Shown one piece after another: positions 9,371-20,018 of a stretch of DNA of 64,000 nucleotides (the stretch's first letter is position 1; the number at the start of each line of letters is the position of its first letter). The DNA lies in assembly GCA_033064195.1 (NCBI GenBank), contig JARBJD010000381.1, positions 1-64,000 of the forward strand, given 5' to 3'. The notes under the pieces were generated by a model. It did not search any database and had not been told where the DNA came from. It saw nothing but the letters and a program-made list of their open reading frames with translations. A program made the position numbers and the translations under genes. Source of the DNA: Blattamonas nauphoetae. Taxonomy: Eukaryota; Preaxostyla; Oxymonadida.

Positions 9371-12300
9371 TTATTCAATTATAAAATCAGTAGCTTTCAG
9401 TCCATGAATGAATGGAGGACACGATTCATTTTCAAGTACGATTGCCTTCAGATGGATTCCACTGAGACTGAGTTTCTGCTGTTGTATTTTCGCAATCTCA
9501 AATCCATTACTGTCCTCTTCGCTCACGATTCTTCTCGTCTGGAACGCATCATTCTGATGCTTGAACCGTTTTACGGTGAAGTTCAGTGTTGTCGTCACAG
9601 TTTTCTCTCCATTAAGGCACTTCACATAATCGTCACTCGTGATATTTGTTTTCTTCAGAGACACTCCTTTGATTTTGCATTTCTCATCGAGAGAGTAACA
9701 CTTTGGTGCAAGACAGATCATCTGTTCACCTTCCTTTTCAATTGCTAGTCCCAACAGCTTCTTCTCATCATCAACTCCTTTTCAGGATTGGGAAACCATT
9801 CATATTTGTGTGCATCATAGAATTCCTTGTCAGCAATCACGTGTTCAAATTGTTGATGGATTCCAGCATTTGGATCACCACTAGTTGCCCAGTACGCAGA
9901 GTCAGTGTCACCCTCACAGAAATGAATCTTGTTCATGTCGAGGCACTTGTACATAAAGTTGTAGATGAAATTCAGATACCAGAACTTGGCATTGTCGAGT
10001 GTGAATACTGCTTCTTGCAGACATGTTTTGCACGATGCTTTCTCTCTGTCTTCGATCACAATGTAGTTGTCCTCATTGATCTCTCGAGTCGCCACAAATC
10101 CTTTCATCATTTGTTTCAAGTATGTTCTCTTCTCATTGCAGATTGTGATTGAGTTGTACTTCTCAGTGTTCATTCCATCATATCCGTAACTTCCATTCAA
10201 GTTGGTCTTACAGAATTGTTCTTTTCCCTTATTTCCAACCTTCATTGCTTCAATTCTATCATTCATGAATGAGGTCACAAATGGTTCAAATCCAGCATGT
10301 CTCGAAAAGACCATCACAGTCTTCATATCGTCTACGATGAAGTGGCAATAGTCGATGAGGAACCACAGATTGTATGTCGAAAAGAACATATACTGATCGT
10401 GTGTGCTCAAGAGTTGGGTCAGCTTCCGTTGTTTGTCATCAGTCTTCAATCCATGCTTCTTCATCAGTGAATATGTCTTCTCTCCAATGGTCTCTTCTGT
10501 TGTATTGACCACTATGTTCCTGAAGATTGGTGGGAAATTAATGAACTCATTGATGTGCTTTTCATCGATATGTCCCTTCAATTCAGCAACAAACAGTGTC
10601 TTCTGGTTCTTGTCCTCTATGATCTCCCGACATTCTTTATCCCCTGTTGCGGTGAATAAGCATCGTCCTGGCATGTACATTCTGTGGTTGGTGTACGGAT
10701 TGTTCTTGTTCTTGATTGATGAGAAAGCACTTGGATAAAGTGAATTGAAATCAACACCACAGACGTGAGTCATTTTATGTTCTGTATCGTTGGAGATAAC
10801 TTTTCCATCTTCATATGTGAAGTGATTGATTGGAGTCACGTCTTTGATGTTCTGTCGATGCTGAACATTCGACAATCCACCAGTTACTGCTGCTCTCAGT
10901 TTATGGTAGGTCTGCTCATGTGTCAGAGTCATCGGTAGTGATTTCCAGATGCAATACTTCTTCAGTTGAATTCTCAATCTTGTGAGATGTTCATCATGGT
11001 CTGACTTGTATGTGTTACAGTAGTCACAGCAGATCTTCACGTTCTCTTTGGAATGTCCTTTTGCATTGTCGATTCGGTCTAACGTTGGTCGCACTGCTTG
11101 TGAGAAGTGACTTTTGCAGATGTAGCACACTCTCTTGCACTGTTGAACAAACCAATCATAGTCTGCTTCAGAGACATTTTTGTCAGTACTGCGATGAGCT
11201 TTCTGGTCTTGATAAATGTACGATGCAACCTTGTACTTCCAGTATTGTTTGGTGATTTTTATTTCACCAGATTGATCCACTCCATTGAAATCATCATCGA
11301 TATCAAAATCCTTATACGCACACGCATATTTGATTGCTGAAGCATTCGCTGACAGTGAGAGATTGTGCAACATGTCCACTTTGTATTGGAAGTTTAGATC
11401 AATGAGATTATCCATTGGTGCAATCATGCATTCGACGTCTCTGATGTTGTAGAATTTCAGGTAGTCCCATCTGTTTTTGAATCCTTGTCTGTTCCAATCA
11501 TCAAGGTACATTTGGAAATCTGGGTCGGACATTTCACTGTTGTTCAGACTCGAATAGAATTCATATTTAGAGAATGGTTCTTGTTTGCTCAGTACTGTGT
11601 CGTAGTCTGATGAGTCGAATGATTCGTAAGCAAAGAATGATTTCTGAAGTGTTGTCTTTCCTCCGAAGGCTTTGACTGCAGTATCCAAAGTCATTGGTCC
11701 TGTGTACGACATCATGTCAATGAATCGAAGTACCTGTTGTGTTTTCTCGTGTCTGATCAATACTTGTTTGTACTTTGTTGTTGATCCAAGGAAGCTCACC
11801 ACTTTCCAATCCTTGTCAACGAGATCACGGAAGATGAGATTGATGTCAAATCTGGAACTGTTGAACCCAATCACACTGACTTCATTTTGTGAAGGAATCT
11901 CTGGGTCTTCGTATTGGTTGTTCTCTCGAACTGTCTCAGCATATTTGAAGAGTTCTCTGATCCATCGCTTCACAAAGTCCTTTCCATCTCGAAGATCAAA
12001 GTAGATTGACTTCACCCCTGATTTTGTTTTGATTGCTGATGCAACAGAGAGAGGCTTCAAGTGCGAGATCAACTGAGTATTGTCATCCGAGAAGAGATCG
12101 TCAAGAATGAGATCTTCCATTGTTTCGAAATCGTACGTGATGTAGTATTGTGTTGGTTTGAATTCGTCTTGTCTTTTGTGTGCCATCAGAAATTCATAAG
12201 TTCTATTGTTAAGAATATGTGGAACGTATGGTCTTGGCGTCTTATCGAGTGAGATCTTCTTCACATGTTTTCCATCAAGTTCTTTGCACTCTTTGAGATG

Positions 12301-13759
12301 CTTCTCGTAGTATGTCTTGAAGTGAGAATCCTTGACTTGGAATCCTCTCGATTGACAGTAGGGACAGAGTTTGTATCCAGTGATTTTCTCAGGATCAACA
12401 ATGAACATCACATGAACGAGTGTGGCTGTAAGTGGAATCATCAGGATGGGAAGAACACGAGCATCATCATTTTCGTTGACATATGATTGACTCAGGAAGT
12501 ATCGTTTCTTGTCTTCATCGTATTCATAGATGTGAACTGTGATGTTGTGTCTACTCATTTCTTTCTCCAAATCACAAGCGATATCAAATCCAGGATAATT
12601 GCGGAAGTGTTCAGTAAGTTGATGTGGTTTCAGGTGAGTCAGATTCTTCGATTCTGCGAACAATCTTTTGCTTCAACGTTTCTCATATTGATTGATATCT
12701 TCTTGCCAGGAACTTCTGGAAGAGTGAGGAACGATAGTACTTGAAAGAAGCAAATGTTGAACTCAGAATCGATGTACCGAACGTTTCTCGTTTTGATGTG
12801 TTCAGTGAGAATTGCATTTGCTTTTCCTGCAACTGGGAATCGATAGACTGCAACCAGAATGGAGTGGAATGCAATAAACATTGTCTTCGTATCCATCAGT
12901 GTTCTCTCTTGAGATTCTTTGATAAGATTGATTGCATACTTCGAATACTCATTGATGTCTCCTGAACTTCTGATCACCGTTGGGAAACTCTTTGATGTGT
13001 TCTCCAATTCTGGTCTGAAGTCTTTGTATGTTGTCTCATCTTTGTCTTTTCTCTCGATGATCTTTCCGAAGTCAATACTAATCTTGAATGGATGATCCTT
13101 CTCTTTTTCGAACACTGCTTTGATGAAGTTTGTGATTTCTTCAACATTCTTCAGATGATTGTGGAAGTACAACTGATATGGTTTTCCATTATCTTCAACC
13201 TTCTCGACTTCATTCTTTTTGAACTTCCTTCGTGCATTCATGAGACATTCATTGAATGCTGCTTTGTCTCGCGGTTCTGCGAGTAAGATACATTCTTCAA
13301 ATCCATCAAATGTCTGAACTTCTCTCTTTTCCATTTGTTCATTCTTCTTTTGAATGATCAAGATATTCTTCATCCAATGATCCATCAACTTCTCTTCAAT
13401 TGATTTCAGTTTCCATGTCATTCTGAACACTTGCTTTTCAGTTCATCTTTGTTCACTCTTGGATTTGCTTTCATGTTTTCCACGATCATTCGGTGAGCAA
13501 GTCGATCTTCTGATGCCATCTGTTGTCGAAGTTTAACTTGTTCAATAAAATCTGGAATGAGATTGATATCGAGATTCTTTGTTGGATGTGGAAACTCGAG
13601 ATCTGTGTGTTGAAGCATATTCAGAAGAAATGAACGATGATGTTGATGATTTGTGCTGTCTGGAAAATACGTTCGACCATCAATAAATTGAAATTGTGTA
13701 TTCGGAAAGAGGTCTCGAATTTCTTGAATTCTTTCCTTGACTGGTTGTGGCAGTGCCAT
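9371..13759 (-). pseudogene. Polinton protein-primed family B DNA polymerase (pPolB)
   Basis: The region encodes the replicative polymerase of the element. Visible signatures in order are exonuclease motif I (YDFETMED), exonuclease II (NSSRFDINL), a C-x2-C/C-x2-C HNH-like module (about 11010-11140), palm motif A (DFNSLYPS, near 10740), motif B (NGSYGYDGMN) and motif C (GDTDSAYW, near 9900), then a C-terminal part with KCKIKGVSLKK. About 500 residues of N-terminal extension precede the exonuclease domain, as is usual for Polinton pPolB. An AATAAA follows the end closely. The promoter-like motif lies just before the ATG at 13759. The gene is broken, with about three breaks. The family call is firm. 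Confidence 0.9.
11010..11140 (-). other. HNH-like zinc module inside pPolB
   Basis: Between the exonuclease domain and palm motif A the polymerase carries C-x2-C (CYICKSH), then LDRIDNAKGHSKENV, then C-x2-C (CCDYCNTYKSD). This order (two CxxC knuckles around D-R-I-D-N-x-K-G-H) is that of HNH-type endonucleases with a treble clef. It could be a fused nuclease domain or a structural zinc finger. The function is inferred from the motif only. Confidence 0.6.
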
Positions 13760-13763
13760 TTAC

Positions 13764-13777
13764 TACAAATTAAAAAT
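13764..13777 (-). promoter_or_regulatory. ATTTTTAATTTGTA start-site motif, copy 1
   Basis: The 14-mer lies on the minus strand exactly 4 nt before the ATG at 13759, the apparent start of the polymerase gene. It is identical to the copies at 14194-14207 and 20005-20018. It is likely a promoter or initiator element of the Polinton genes. Confidence 0.65.
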
Positions 13778-14189
13778 CCGAAAATAAAAAAGTTGAGCGT
13801 TTATTTCTGTTTTCTCTGATGGGGCTTTTCAGTGCCTTTAACCAGGAATCAAGTCTAATTCTGAACACTTCACTTCCGCCAATCTCTCGATATGTGAATG
13901 GAACTAGAACTTTAGTGTACTCACCGACGAGTTCACAATTGTATTTCTTCAGTTCATTTTCAACGAATGATTGAGTGTAGTGTCGACGTTTCGCTAGGTG
14001 AGGTCTGTTTCCTTGATTCCACAACTTTGGTTTTATTCTCCATTCAACTCCCTCATGAACGTACGTCACCGGCACATTATTTCTGACATACTCAGAGACT
14101 AGTGAACAGTTCTCTTCTCTCATTGATTCAATTAATGCTTGTTCTGAACATACTCGACGTCTTTCGCTGTACATCGCTGTTGGATTCAT
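13770..14189 (-). pseudogene. Polinton-associated repeat-domain protein, unknown function
   Basis: A 139-residue protein carries two copies of a module: ENCSLVSEYVRNNVPVTYVH...GVEWRIKPKLW...RPHLAKR and NCELVGEYTKVLVPFTYRE...VFRIRLDSWL. The layout resembles short treble-clef modules that occur repeated in phage and virus endonuclease-type proteins, but the cysteines are missing, so the function is open. The start motif lies 4 nt before its ATG. A related gene remnant is at 19432-20000. The frame here looks uninterrupted and ends just before the polymerase start motif. Confidence 0.5.
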
Positions 14190-14193
14190 TTAA

Positions 14194-14207
14194 TACAAAT
14201 TAAAAAT
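14194..14207 (-). promoter_or_regulatory. ATTTTTAATTTGTA start-site motif, copy 2
   Basis: The identical 14-mer lies 4 nt before the ATG at 14189 on the minus strand, followed by TTAA then ATG. Flanks outside the motif are AT-rich but different from the other copies. Confidence 0.65.
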
Positions 14208-14212
14208 TCAAA

Positions 14213-16089
14213 ATAAATTTTCATTCGTGGTTTTCTCAGTTCTGGATTTTTCACTCAGATCGAGGATCAATGGGTTCGATCACTCATTTCTCACAAGTGA
14301 TAGTTTCGTTCTGATTCGTCGCGATTCTGATTCTCCGGAACTGTAGGATCATCATGGTATGCTCCGTTTTTTGAAGATTCCGGACTTTTGCAGAGTTATT
14401 GAGCGATTCACAACCGGGTCCAGATCTTTGCACATTTATGTATTCTTCATCATTTCACTCTCATTTTCTTCTTGTTTTAGACTTGTTTCAGCTGTTTCCG
14501 GGCGAATTGTCACTTCATTTTCACTAGTTATTGTCTCATTTTGACCTCACTTCCGTCTTCATTTTCTCGTTGTGTACTGTTTTTAACCACTTCATTCATG
14601 TTTCTTTCAACTAAACTTTGTCTCGAATATAACACACTAATTCCCGTTCAGTGAAGATTCCGACATTCTGCAGAGATCTCACTTTCAACGGCTCACTTCA
14701 TATCTCGGAATTTTTCCGTAATCTTCATCATATCACATACATTTTTGAATCATTTTTGTTGTTTTTAAGAGAGAAAAACCGGAACACAGACCTAATTTTC
14801 ACTATTGACGCCACATTTCACACCGTTTTCACGTTCGTCAATTTCCATCTCAGTTTCATACTTGCCCGTTTTGTTCATGCTTGTTTCGCTTTCTTTTACT
14901 CTGTTTTTGTGAAAAAGTTGATGAAAACTTGACTAAAATGATGTGCTAGTGAAGTGAGAACGGCCCACAAAATGGAAGTGATATGAGCAAAATGAAGAGG
15001 AATGGTGAAGAGATCAAATGTGAAATGGGGAGCAAAAGTGATGAAATGAAAGGGACTACAGTCGGTTTTGAAGTGACAAAAACGGTCAAAAGTTGAGAAG
15101 TGAAAACATGAAAAAGTGACTTTATGGGAGAACTATCCGACAAAATCTCCTCAAAATTTGAGCACACCTTACTCATACCGTGAGAAAGAAGGATTTGTAA
15201 CGAAATTCAGATCAAAAAATCCATAGTGTCAAAATGTTGGTGCAAGAGTGTCGTCAGAGGTGTGATCGAAGAACCGACAAAATGAAACTAAGGAAATGCA
15301 CTATACGTCTCGCGTCGACTTATGTTCGTTAAAATGATGCAATAACGGAGTAAATGAAGTGAAAGTAGTGAAATGTGAAAATTCATGAAAAAGTGTGCGA
15401 ACGTAGAGGTGTCAAAAGTTTTCAGAGATGAATGACACAAAAAGACGTCAACTAGCGTTTTCACACCCAAAAACACCATTAGACGTATACATGCCTGACA
15501 TGACACAATTTTACAAAAATCGAGAAATCCGACTGACAGTCACTGACATGAGATTTTTAATTATGGGTCGGATCTCGGAGAAATTAAAGTTTTTCCGAAG
15601 ATCGAGATCTCCATTCTTAGATGACAAGATGATGTATTGCATATTCGAAAAGACTTTTCTTACAGTTTTAATCACAATTAATCGATATTTTGTGTTTAGG
15701 TTGAATAGCGAAATTCTAAGGGATGATCGTGTCAGTGTCAGTCAGTGACATTTCACTGACATGAGCGTTTTTCTCAATGAATAGTGCGTTTTTGAAACTA
15801 AAAGTTGAAAAATATCGTAGAGTGAAGTGTGAACAATGTGTGGTCACAAAAATGCGGTTAAAATTCACTGTAGTTGTCGAGAAAAAGGCTCATGTCAGTG
15901 TTTTTTCGAGCATGTCAGTGACATGACTTTGTCAGTTATGTGTAGCTTTTATGATCACTTTTAACTTCACATTATTCCTTTGTACACTTCATACACACTC
16001 ATTTTATCTAAATTTTGTCTCTTTTTTCAAAAGAACACCTCCATCACGAGAAATCGCTGTTTAATCTCTCCAACTTTTTATGGTTCATC
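14213..16089. other. AT-rich region without recognised genes
   Basis: No protein family is seen. A weak direct repeat, GAAGATTCCG followed by CTGCAGAG-like sequence, occurs near 14370 and 14653. The plus strand changes from pyrimidine-rich (14350-14930) to purine-rich (14940-15420). The segment 15490-15950 holds several TGTCAGTGACATG-type words, including a small foldback listed separately. Confidence 0.5.
15757..15901. repeat. Small foldback (inverted repeat) element
   Basis: CACTGACATGAGCGTTTTTC near 15757 is matched at the other side (about 15880-15901) by its reverse complement with one mismatch over 22 bp. Extra CATGTCAGTG words lie just outside both arms. It resembles a tiny MITE or a hairpin-forming repeat. 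No clear target duplication was found. Confidence 0.45.
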
Positions 16090-16909
16090 TCACGAAGGAG
16101 GGCTCCTTTCCTTCTCTTCCTTCTCTTTTAACTTCTCGTTCCTGTATGTTTGCTCAAACAGTCTTAGGAAAGCGAGCATCATAAACGTTTTCATCACCAT
16201 TTTGATGACGATCTCATAGAGGTGGAGCTTCGCTCCTTTGTCAAGATAGTACTCCTCGATCACTCGTATGTTGAACCCAGATGGTATCACATCATTCATA
16301 GTATCTTTTCATTCATCATTTACAGTAATAATAGTTTCTTCACATCTCTATCTTCCGTCTCTCTCACAGCTCGTCTATCTCTGCCTTCGTCTCGCTCGTT
16401 CCTATCTCCCTTTCTAAAATCGTCCGATACATCCTGGAACAAGTTTATTTTCGTAATCCTTCGTTTTTAACTGCAGGAATCACAAGTTGGACAGGTCACG
16501 ATCTTCTCCTAAAGATGTCTTCACCCCACCGAGCTCATCCAAACACTTTCCCTCTACCAGACGCTCCTGTATCGAAGGGAACAACCGCTCATTTCACTGA
16601 TGACACATTATCTGCTCAGCTTTTGCTTTGACATTCAATCGCCTTTCTGATGCGCCTCTAATCTCGATTCTGAACTAAAAGCCAAATTTCCTCATCTAAG
16701 TGTGTTCTTTCTTTGATTTTATCAACTTCACTGCTGTTTCCTTCTTTTGTCTTCCCACCTACACTCATCTCACGATCGAAGGAGTCAGAGAAGCAATAAT
16801 CACTGCCACAAGACATTGCAGAACTTTCTGGATCGAAATATGTGAAATTACTTCGCAATCTGTTCTCACCGCTATTCATATGATTGTCTGGATTGTTCAG
16901 TTCGATCAT
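16090..16909 (-). CDS. Possible multi-intron gene, unknown function
   Basis: Several coding-like stretches lie on the minus strand. One (16909-16658) starts MIELNNPDNHMNSGENRL. A following segment continues past a possible 40-nt intron at 16567-16606 (GTGTCA...ATACAG) into ERLVEGKCLDELGGVKTSLG. Then come an Arg/Asp-rich segment (about 16460-16330) and a 69-residue stretch (16299-16090) with a hydrophobic helix KMVMKTFMMLAFLRLF. They may be exons of one gene or decayed pieces. No family is recognised, and the order of exons is inferred only from splice-like signals. Confidence 0.25.
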
Positions 16910-17159
16910 GCTTCTTAGGTCTCTCTCTCCTGAGCGTCTGCAATTTGTGAACTGTTTGAAAAGAATTTCAATGATTCACACGTTCGGAACATTCACGTGA
17001 ACGGTGTTTGAATGGACAGATAAGGACAAATATGGTTGGGCGCGAATCAGAATGCGATGAAACACGAATCTAAGTTGAAGGGGAGGTCATTCTTCAGTCT
17101 TTCATTCGTTCATTTATGTTTCTGTCATCATCTCGTTCTCATCTTCACAGATTTTGAAG

Positions 17160-17825
17160 AGGGAACGCACAACTCAAAGCGGAGATCTCGAGAACACTAG
17201 AACTGAAACAGAAGGTCGATTGGAAGAGTAAATAGCAAATCTGGAATTACCTCATCGTGACAACATAGAACGAACCAAATCTTAGCACGAATCCATCGTC
17301 AATCTTCAAAAAAGAACTAGCATCTGAAAAAAGAAGGACTTTGTGAACGAGAAAAGGAAGATGCGCGTCGAATTCAAAATGAAACGAATGAACAACGAAT
17401 CCAGAAGGAATTTGGTGTTTTATAAGCGACGGGAAATGGCCTATGGACAAATCCAAGTACACTCCGAATTGCGAAGGCTGATCTCGAAAGAGAAGGAGAA
17501 TGATGGTAGAAAGAGCTCAAAGAAGAACAAAGGAAAAACAAACAAGCCGAGAATGAACTCCAGAATGTGCAGATGGGGCAGCTCAGAAGAGACGGGATTC
17601 CTCATAATCATCCTCCAAATACTCACATTCAACGTTCAATATTTTCTTTCACTCGACAGCCCACTCGTCACATCAACAAATACATCAAACATCTCGCTCA
17701 TCTCTCTGTCCGCCCTGTTGTCCTTCTACAATTTTCCGCTGAGCTTGCACTTGATGACGATCGTCCCGAAAGGACAGTCGGGGACAGTCGCCGATCATTC
17801 CCGTTCGACTTCATTCAGGTGAACG
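17160..17825 (+). pseudogene. Decayed coiled-coil protein segment
   Basis: The plus strand shows heptad-like charged sequence in fragments (REKEDARRIQNETNEQRIQK, then KELKEEQRKNKQAENELQN) separated by stops. From about 17567 one frame stays open (MGQLRRDGIPH...) towards the minisatellite gene. It reads like the remnant of a coiled-coil protein whose end may have fused with the downstream repeat gene. Confidence 0.35.
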
Positions 17826-18741
17826 TTGTGTCGATCCTGGCGAGCATCTCCCACACCAGTCGAACAAGAACGGGTTTGTGATTCCTTATCTGGTGGAGCA
17901 GAAGACGGAGAGTTGGAAAATGACGAGGAGGGAAGTAGTGTGTCGAGGAGGGAGGTGAGTGTGTCGAGGAGGGAGGTGAGTGTGTCGAGGAGGGAAGTGA
18001 GTGTGTCGAGGAGGGAAGTGAGTGTGTCGAGGAGGGAAGTGAGTGTGTCGAGGAGGGAGGTGAGTGTGTCGAGGAGGGAGGTGAGTGTGTCGAGGAGGGA
18101 AGTGAGTGTGTCGAGGAGGGAAGTGAGTGTGTCGAGGAGGGAAGTGAGTGTGTCGAGGAGGGAAGTGAGTGTGTCGAGGAGGGAGGTGAGTGTGTCGAGG
18201 AGGGAGGTGAGTGTGTCGAGGAGGGAAGTGAGTGTGTCGAGGAGGGGTGGAGTGTGTCGAGGAGGAAGTGAGTGTGTCGAGGAGGGAGGTGAGTGTGTCG
18301 AGGAGGGAGGTGAGTGTGTCGAGGAGGGAGGTGAGTGTGTCGAGGAGGGAAGTGAGTGTGTCGAGGAGGGAAGTGAGTGTGTCGAGGAGGGAAGTGAGTG
18401 TGTCGAGGAGGGAGGTGAGTGTGTCGAGGAGGGAGGTGAGTGTGTCGAGGAGGGAAGTGAGTGTGTCGAGGAGGGAAGTGAGTGTGTCGAGGAGGGAGGT
18501 GCGCGAGTGGAGGGCGCGGAGGTTGAGGAGGGAGGACAAGGTTGGATCGGGAGCAAATCAGCACAATGATGTTCTGAGCACGCCAGTTGTGTCGAGAGCG
18601 ATGACACAGCCAGTGAACGCAATGAATGAGCTGACGATCGCTGAAACGAGAAAGCGAGCAACAGCAGCCATCACTCCACAAAATAAACGGCCAGTGACTC
18701 CAGACACCACACGAACACCACGTCCCGTTGAGGTAAAATAG
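17826..18741 (+). CDS. Minisatellite-encoded repeat protein
   Basis: The frame opens before a 21-bp minisatellite and translates it as repeats of VSRREVS. Past one irregular repeat near 18235-18265 the same amino-acid repeat continues in another frame and leads into a non-repetitive tail (NDVLSTPVVSRAMTQPVNA... ending RPVEVK) with stop at 18739-18741. The tail has ordinary composition and is the best evidence that this is a real gene. The first half alone runs on as CVEEGGE after the irregular unit and ends at 18569. The protein would be basic/acidic and disordered; no function is recognised. The irregular unit may be an indel or an assembly error in the repeat. Confidence 0.35.
17922..18501 (+). 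repeat. 21-bp minisatellite, about 27 copies
   Basis: The unit is GTGTCGAGGAGGGAGGTGAGT with one common variant (GGGAAG in place of GGGAGG). Units are nearly uniform except the first, the last and a disturbed one near 18235-18265. Because 21 is a multiple of three and the unit has a stop in only one frame, five of six frames are open across the array, which explains the long open frames on both strands. Confidence 0.95.
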
Positions 18742-19431
18742 CGAGGAAGTGTCGTGATTGAGTGGTACGGAGTTAAATGCACTTGAATTTGATCATTTCA
18801 AGATTCAGTCTGATTGAGATCTCAATTCACACAAAAACGATGAAATGAAGGTTAAACTGAGATTCTAAACTATAATAATCCCAATTGTTGATTCATTGTG
18901 TTGAAGTGGAAACAAGTTGTTGATCCGACCCAAAGTGAAAGGCAGAAAAAGGGACTGACAACTGACACGGCTTTTTGCCGTGTCACTCATGTATATTAGA
19001 CGACGAAAAGTGATCAAAAGGACATAGTCCCGAACGTCCATACCTTTTCTGAAAAAATCTCAAAAAACGCGAAAAAACCTCAATGGGTCGGATCAAACCA
19101 AAAATCTCGGAAGTGCTTTTATCGAAAATCCTACCTTTCAAAATGATTTCCGTCACAATCAAACGTGTTTGAACACAATTTGAGCCATAAAGGTGTTCAT
19201 AGTGGTGAAATCCGAACATCGACTTTTTCGTCATTTTTGGACCTAAGTTCGGTACACAGTTCGACGAATTCCCAACCGATTTTGATCAGGATTGTCTTGA
19301 TCGATGACCTACAGTGTCCCCAAGATTTTAGAATTTTTGCAGAATTTTTCGAAATGGTTCTCACATTGGATTTCGTTGATTTGTGGTAAAAATAGATTTT
19401 CAGTATTTTCATGACCTTTCGTGGTACTTTC
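18742..19431. other. No gene recognised
   Basis: Low-complexity AT-rich sequence. Short open frames on both strands show no family resemblance. A short CACGGCTTTTTGCCGTGTCA hairpin lies near 18967-18986. Confidence 0.5.
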
Positions 19432-20000
19432 TCAAGTGAGGACGGTCTCCAAAATACAACCAATTGTCCAAGCGAACGTAATACTCATTCTTTGTTCGTA
19501 AATCGCGATATTTGAATGGCTCAAGTACCTTTGTGTATGTTCCAATGAGTTCACAATTCTCTTTTTCAATTCATTTTCAACAAACGATTGTGTGTATCGT
19601 TTTCGTTTGTTCTGATGAGTTCTGAATCCTTTCATCCATTTTGATGGGATTACTATCCATTCAATTCCTTCATGTCGATATGTTACTGGAGTACTTGAAT
19701 GAGTGTATTCAGAAATGAGTTCACAATTCTCATTTTCATTGATTCAATAAGCTTCTCTTTTGTACAACGATTTGCTGGTCGAAGATATTTCTGGCGATTC
19801 AGATGTGGTCTGTATCCTTTGACGAAACTATTGACGTACACTTGATAAGTTTCATCTGGTTTCTCTTCGAGATAGTATTCGAAAGTGCTTCCTGTGAGAT
19901 ATGTTGTTTCTTGTCGATTGAGAGTTGGAGGTGATTTCATTTTCAAATCTTCTTTGTCCAAAATTTCCAGTAGTTGTGTTGGTGTCAAGACGCTGCTCAT
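19432..20000 (-). pseudogene. Second Polinton-type repeat-domain gene, broken
   Basis: The minus-strand ATG at 20000 follows the 14-bp start motif by 4 nt. The protein starts MSSVLTPTQLLEILDKEDLK, has GSTFEYYLEEKPDETYQVY and RPHLNRQKYLRPANRCTKE, and continues with remnants of the same module as the gene at 13770-14189 (RYTQSFVENELKK). It is a diverged member of the same family with an extra N-terminal part. It is broken, with about two breaks. It may mark the other end of the integrase-side Polinton or a separate fragment. Confidence 0.5.
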
Positions 20001-20004
20001 TTTA

Positions 20005-20018
20005 TACAAATTAAAAAT
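20005..20018 (-). promoter_or_regulatory. ATTTTTAATTTGTA start-site motif, copy 3
   Basis: The same 14-mer lies 4 nt upstream of the ATG at 20000 on the minus strand, followed by TAAA then ATG. This third copy, about 6 kb from the others, fixed the choice of start codon for the gene at 19432-20000. Confidence 0.65.

Larger units (their letters stand above)
7190..14212 (-). mobile_element. Polinton fragment, integrase-side end, broken
   Basis: All recognised genes are on the minus strand: integrase next to the terminal arm, unknown small genes, a protein-primed family B DNA polymerase, and a repeat-domain gene at 13770-14189. Integrase plus protein-primed PolB is diagnostic of Polintons. No capsid, protease or second terminal arm is seen on the right, so the far end is missing or lies beyond recognisable sequence; a related gene remnant at 19432-20000 may be its outlier. 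The element is broken, with about five or six breaks over the recognised genes. Still readable domains suggest moderate rather than great age. Confidence 0.85.

Noticed and set aside
14350-14680. A dispersed repeat based on GAAGATTCCG...TGCAGAG
   Set aside because: Only about 20 bp align between the two sites, too little to define an element.
17922-18501. A CRISPR array
   Set aside because: The units are directly adjacent with no unique spacers, and the context is eukaryotic; it is a minisatellite.
17795-18681. Long proteins on the minus strand across the minisatellite
   Set aside because: They arise because the 21-bp unit has no stop in those frames; composition (SSTHSLP, RHTHLPP) and ends give no sign of a real protein.
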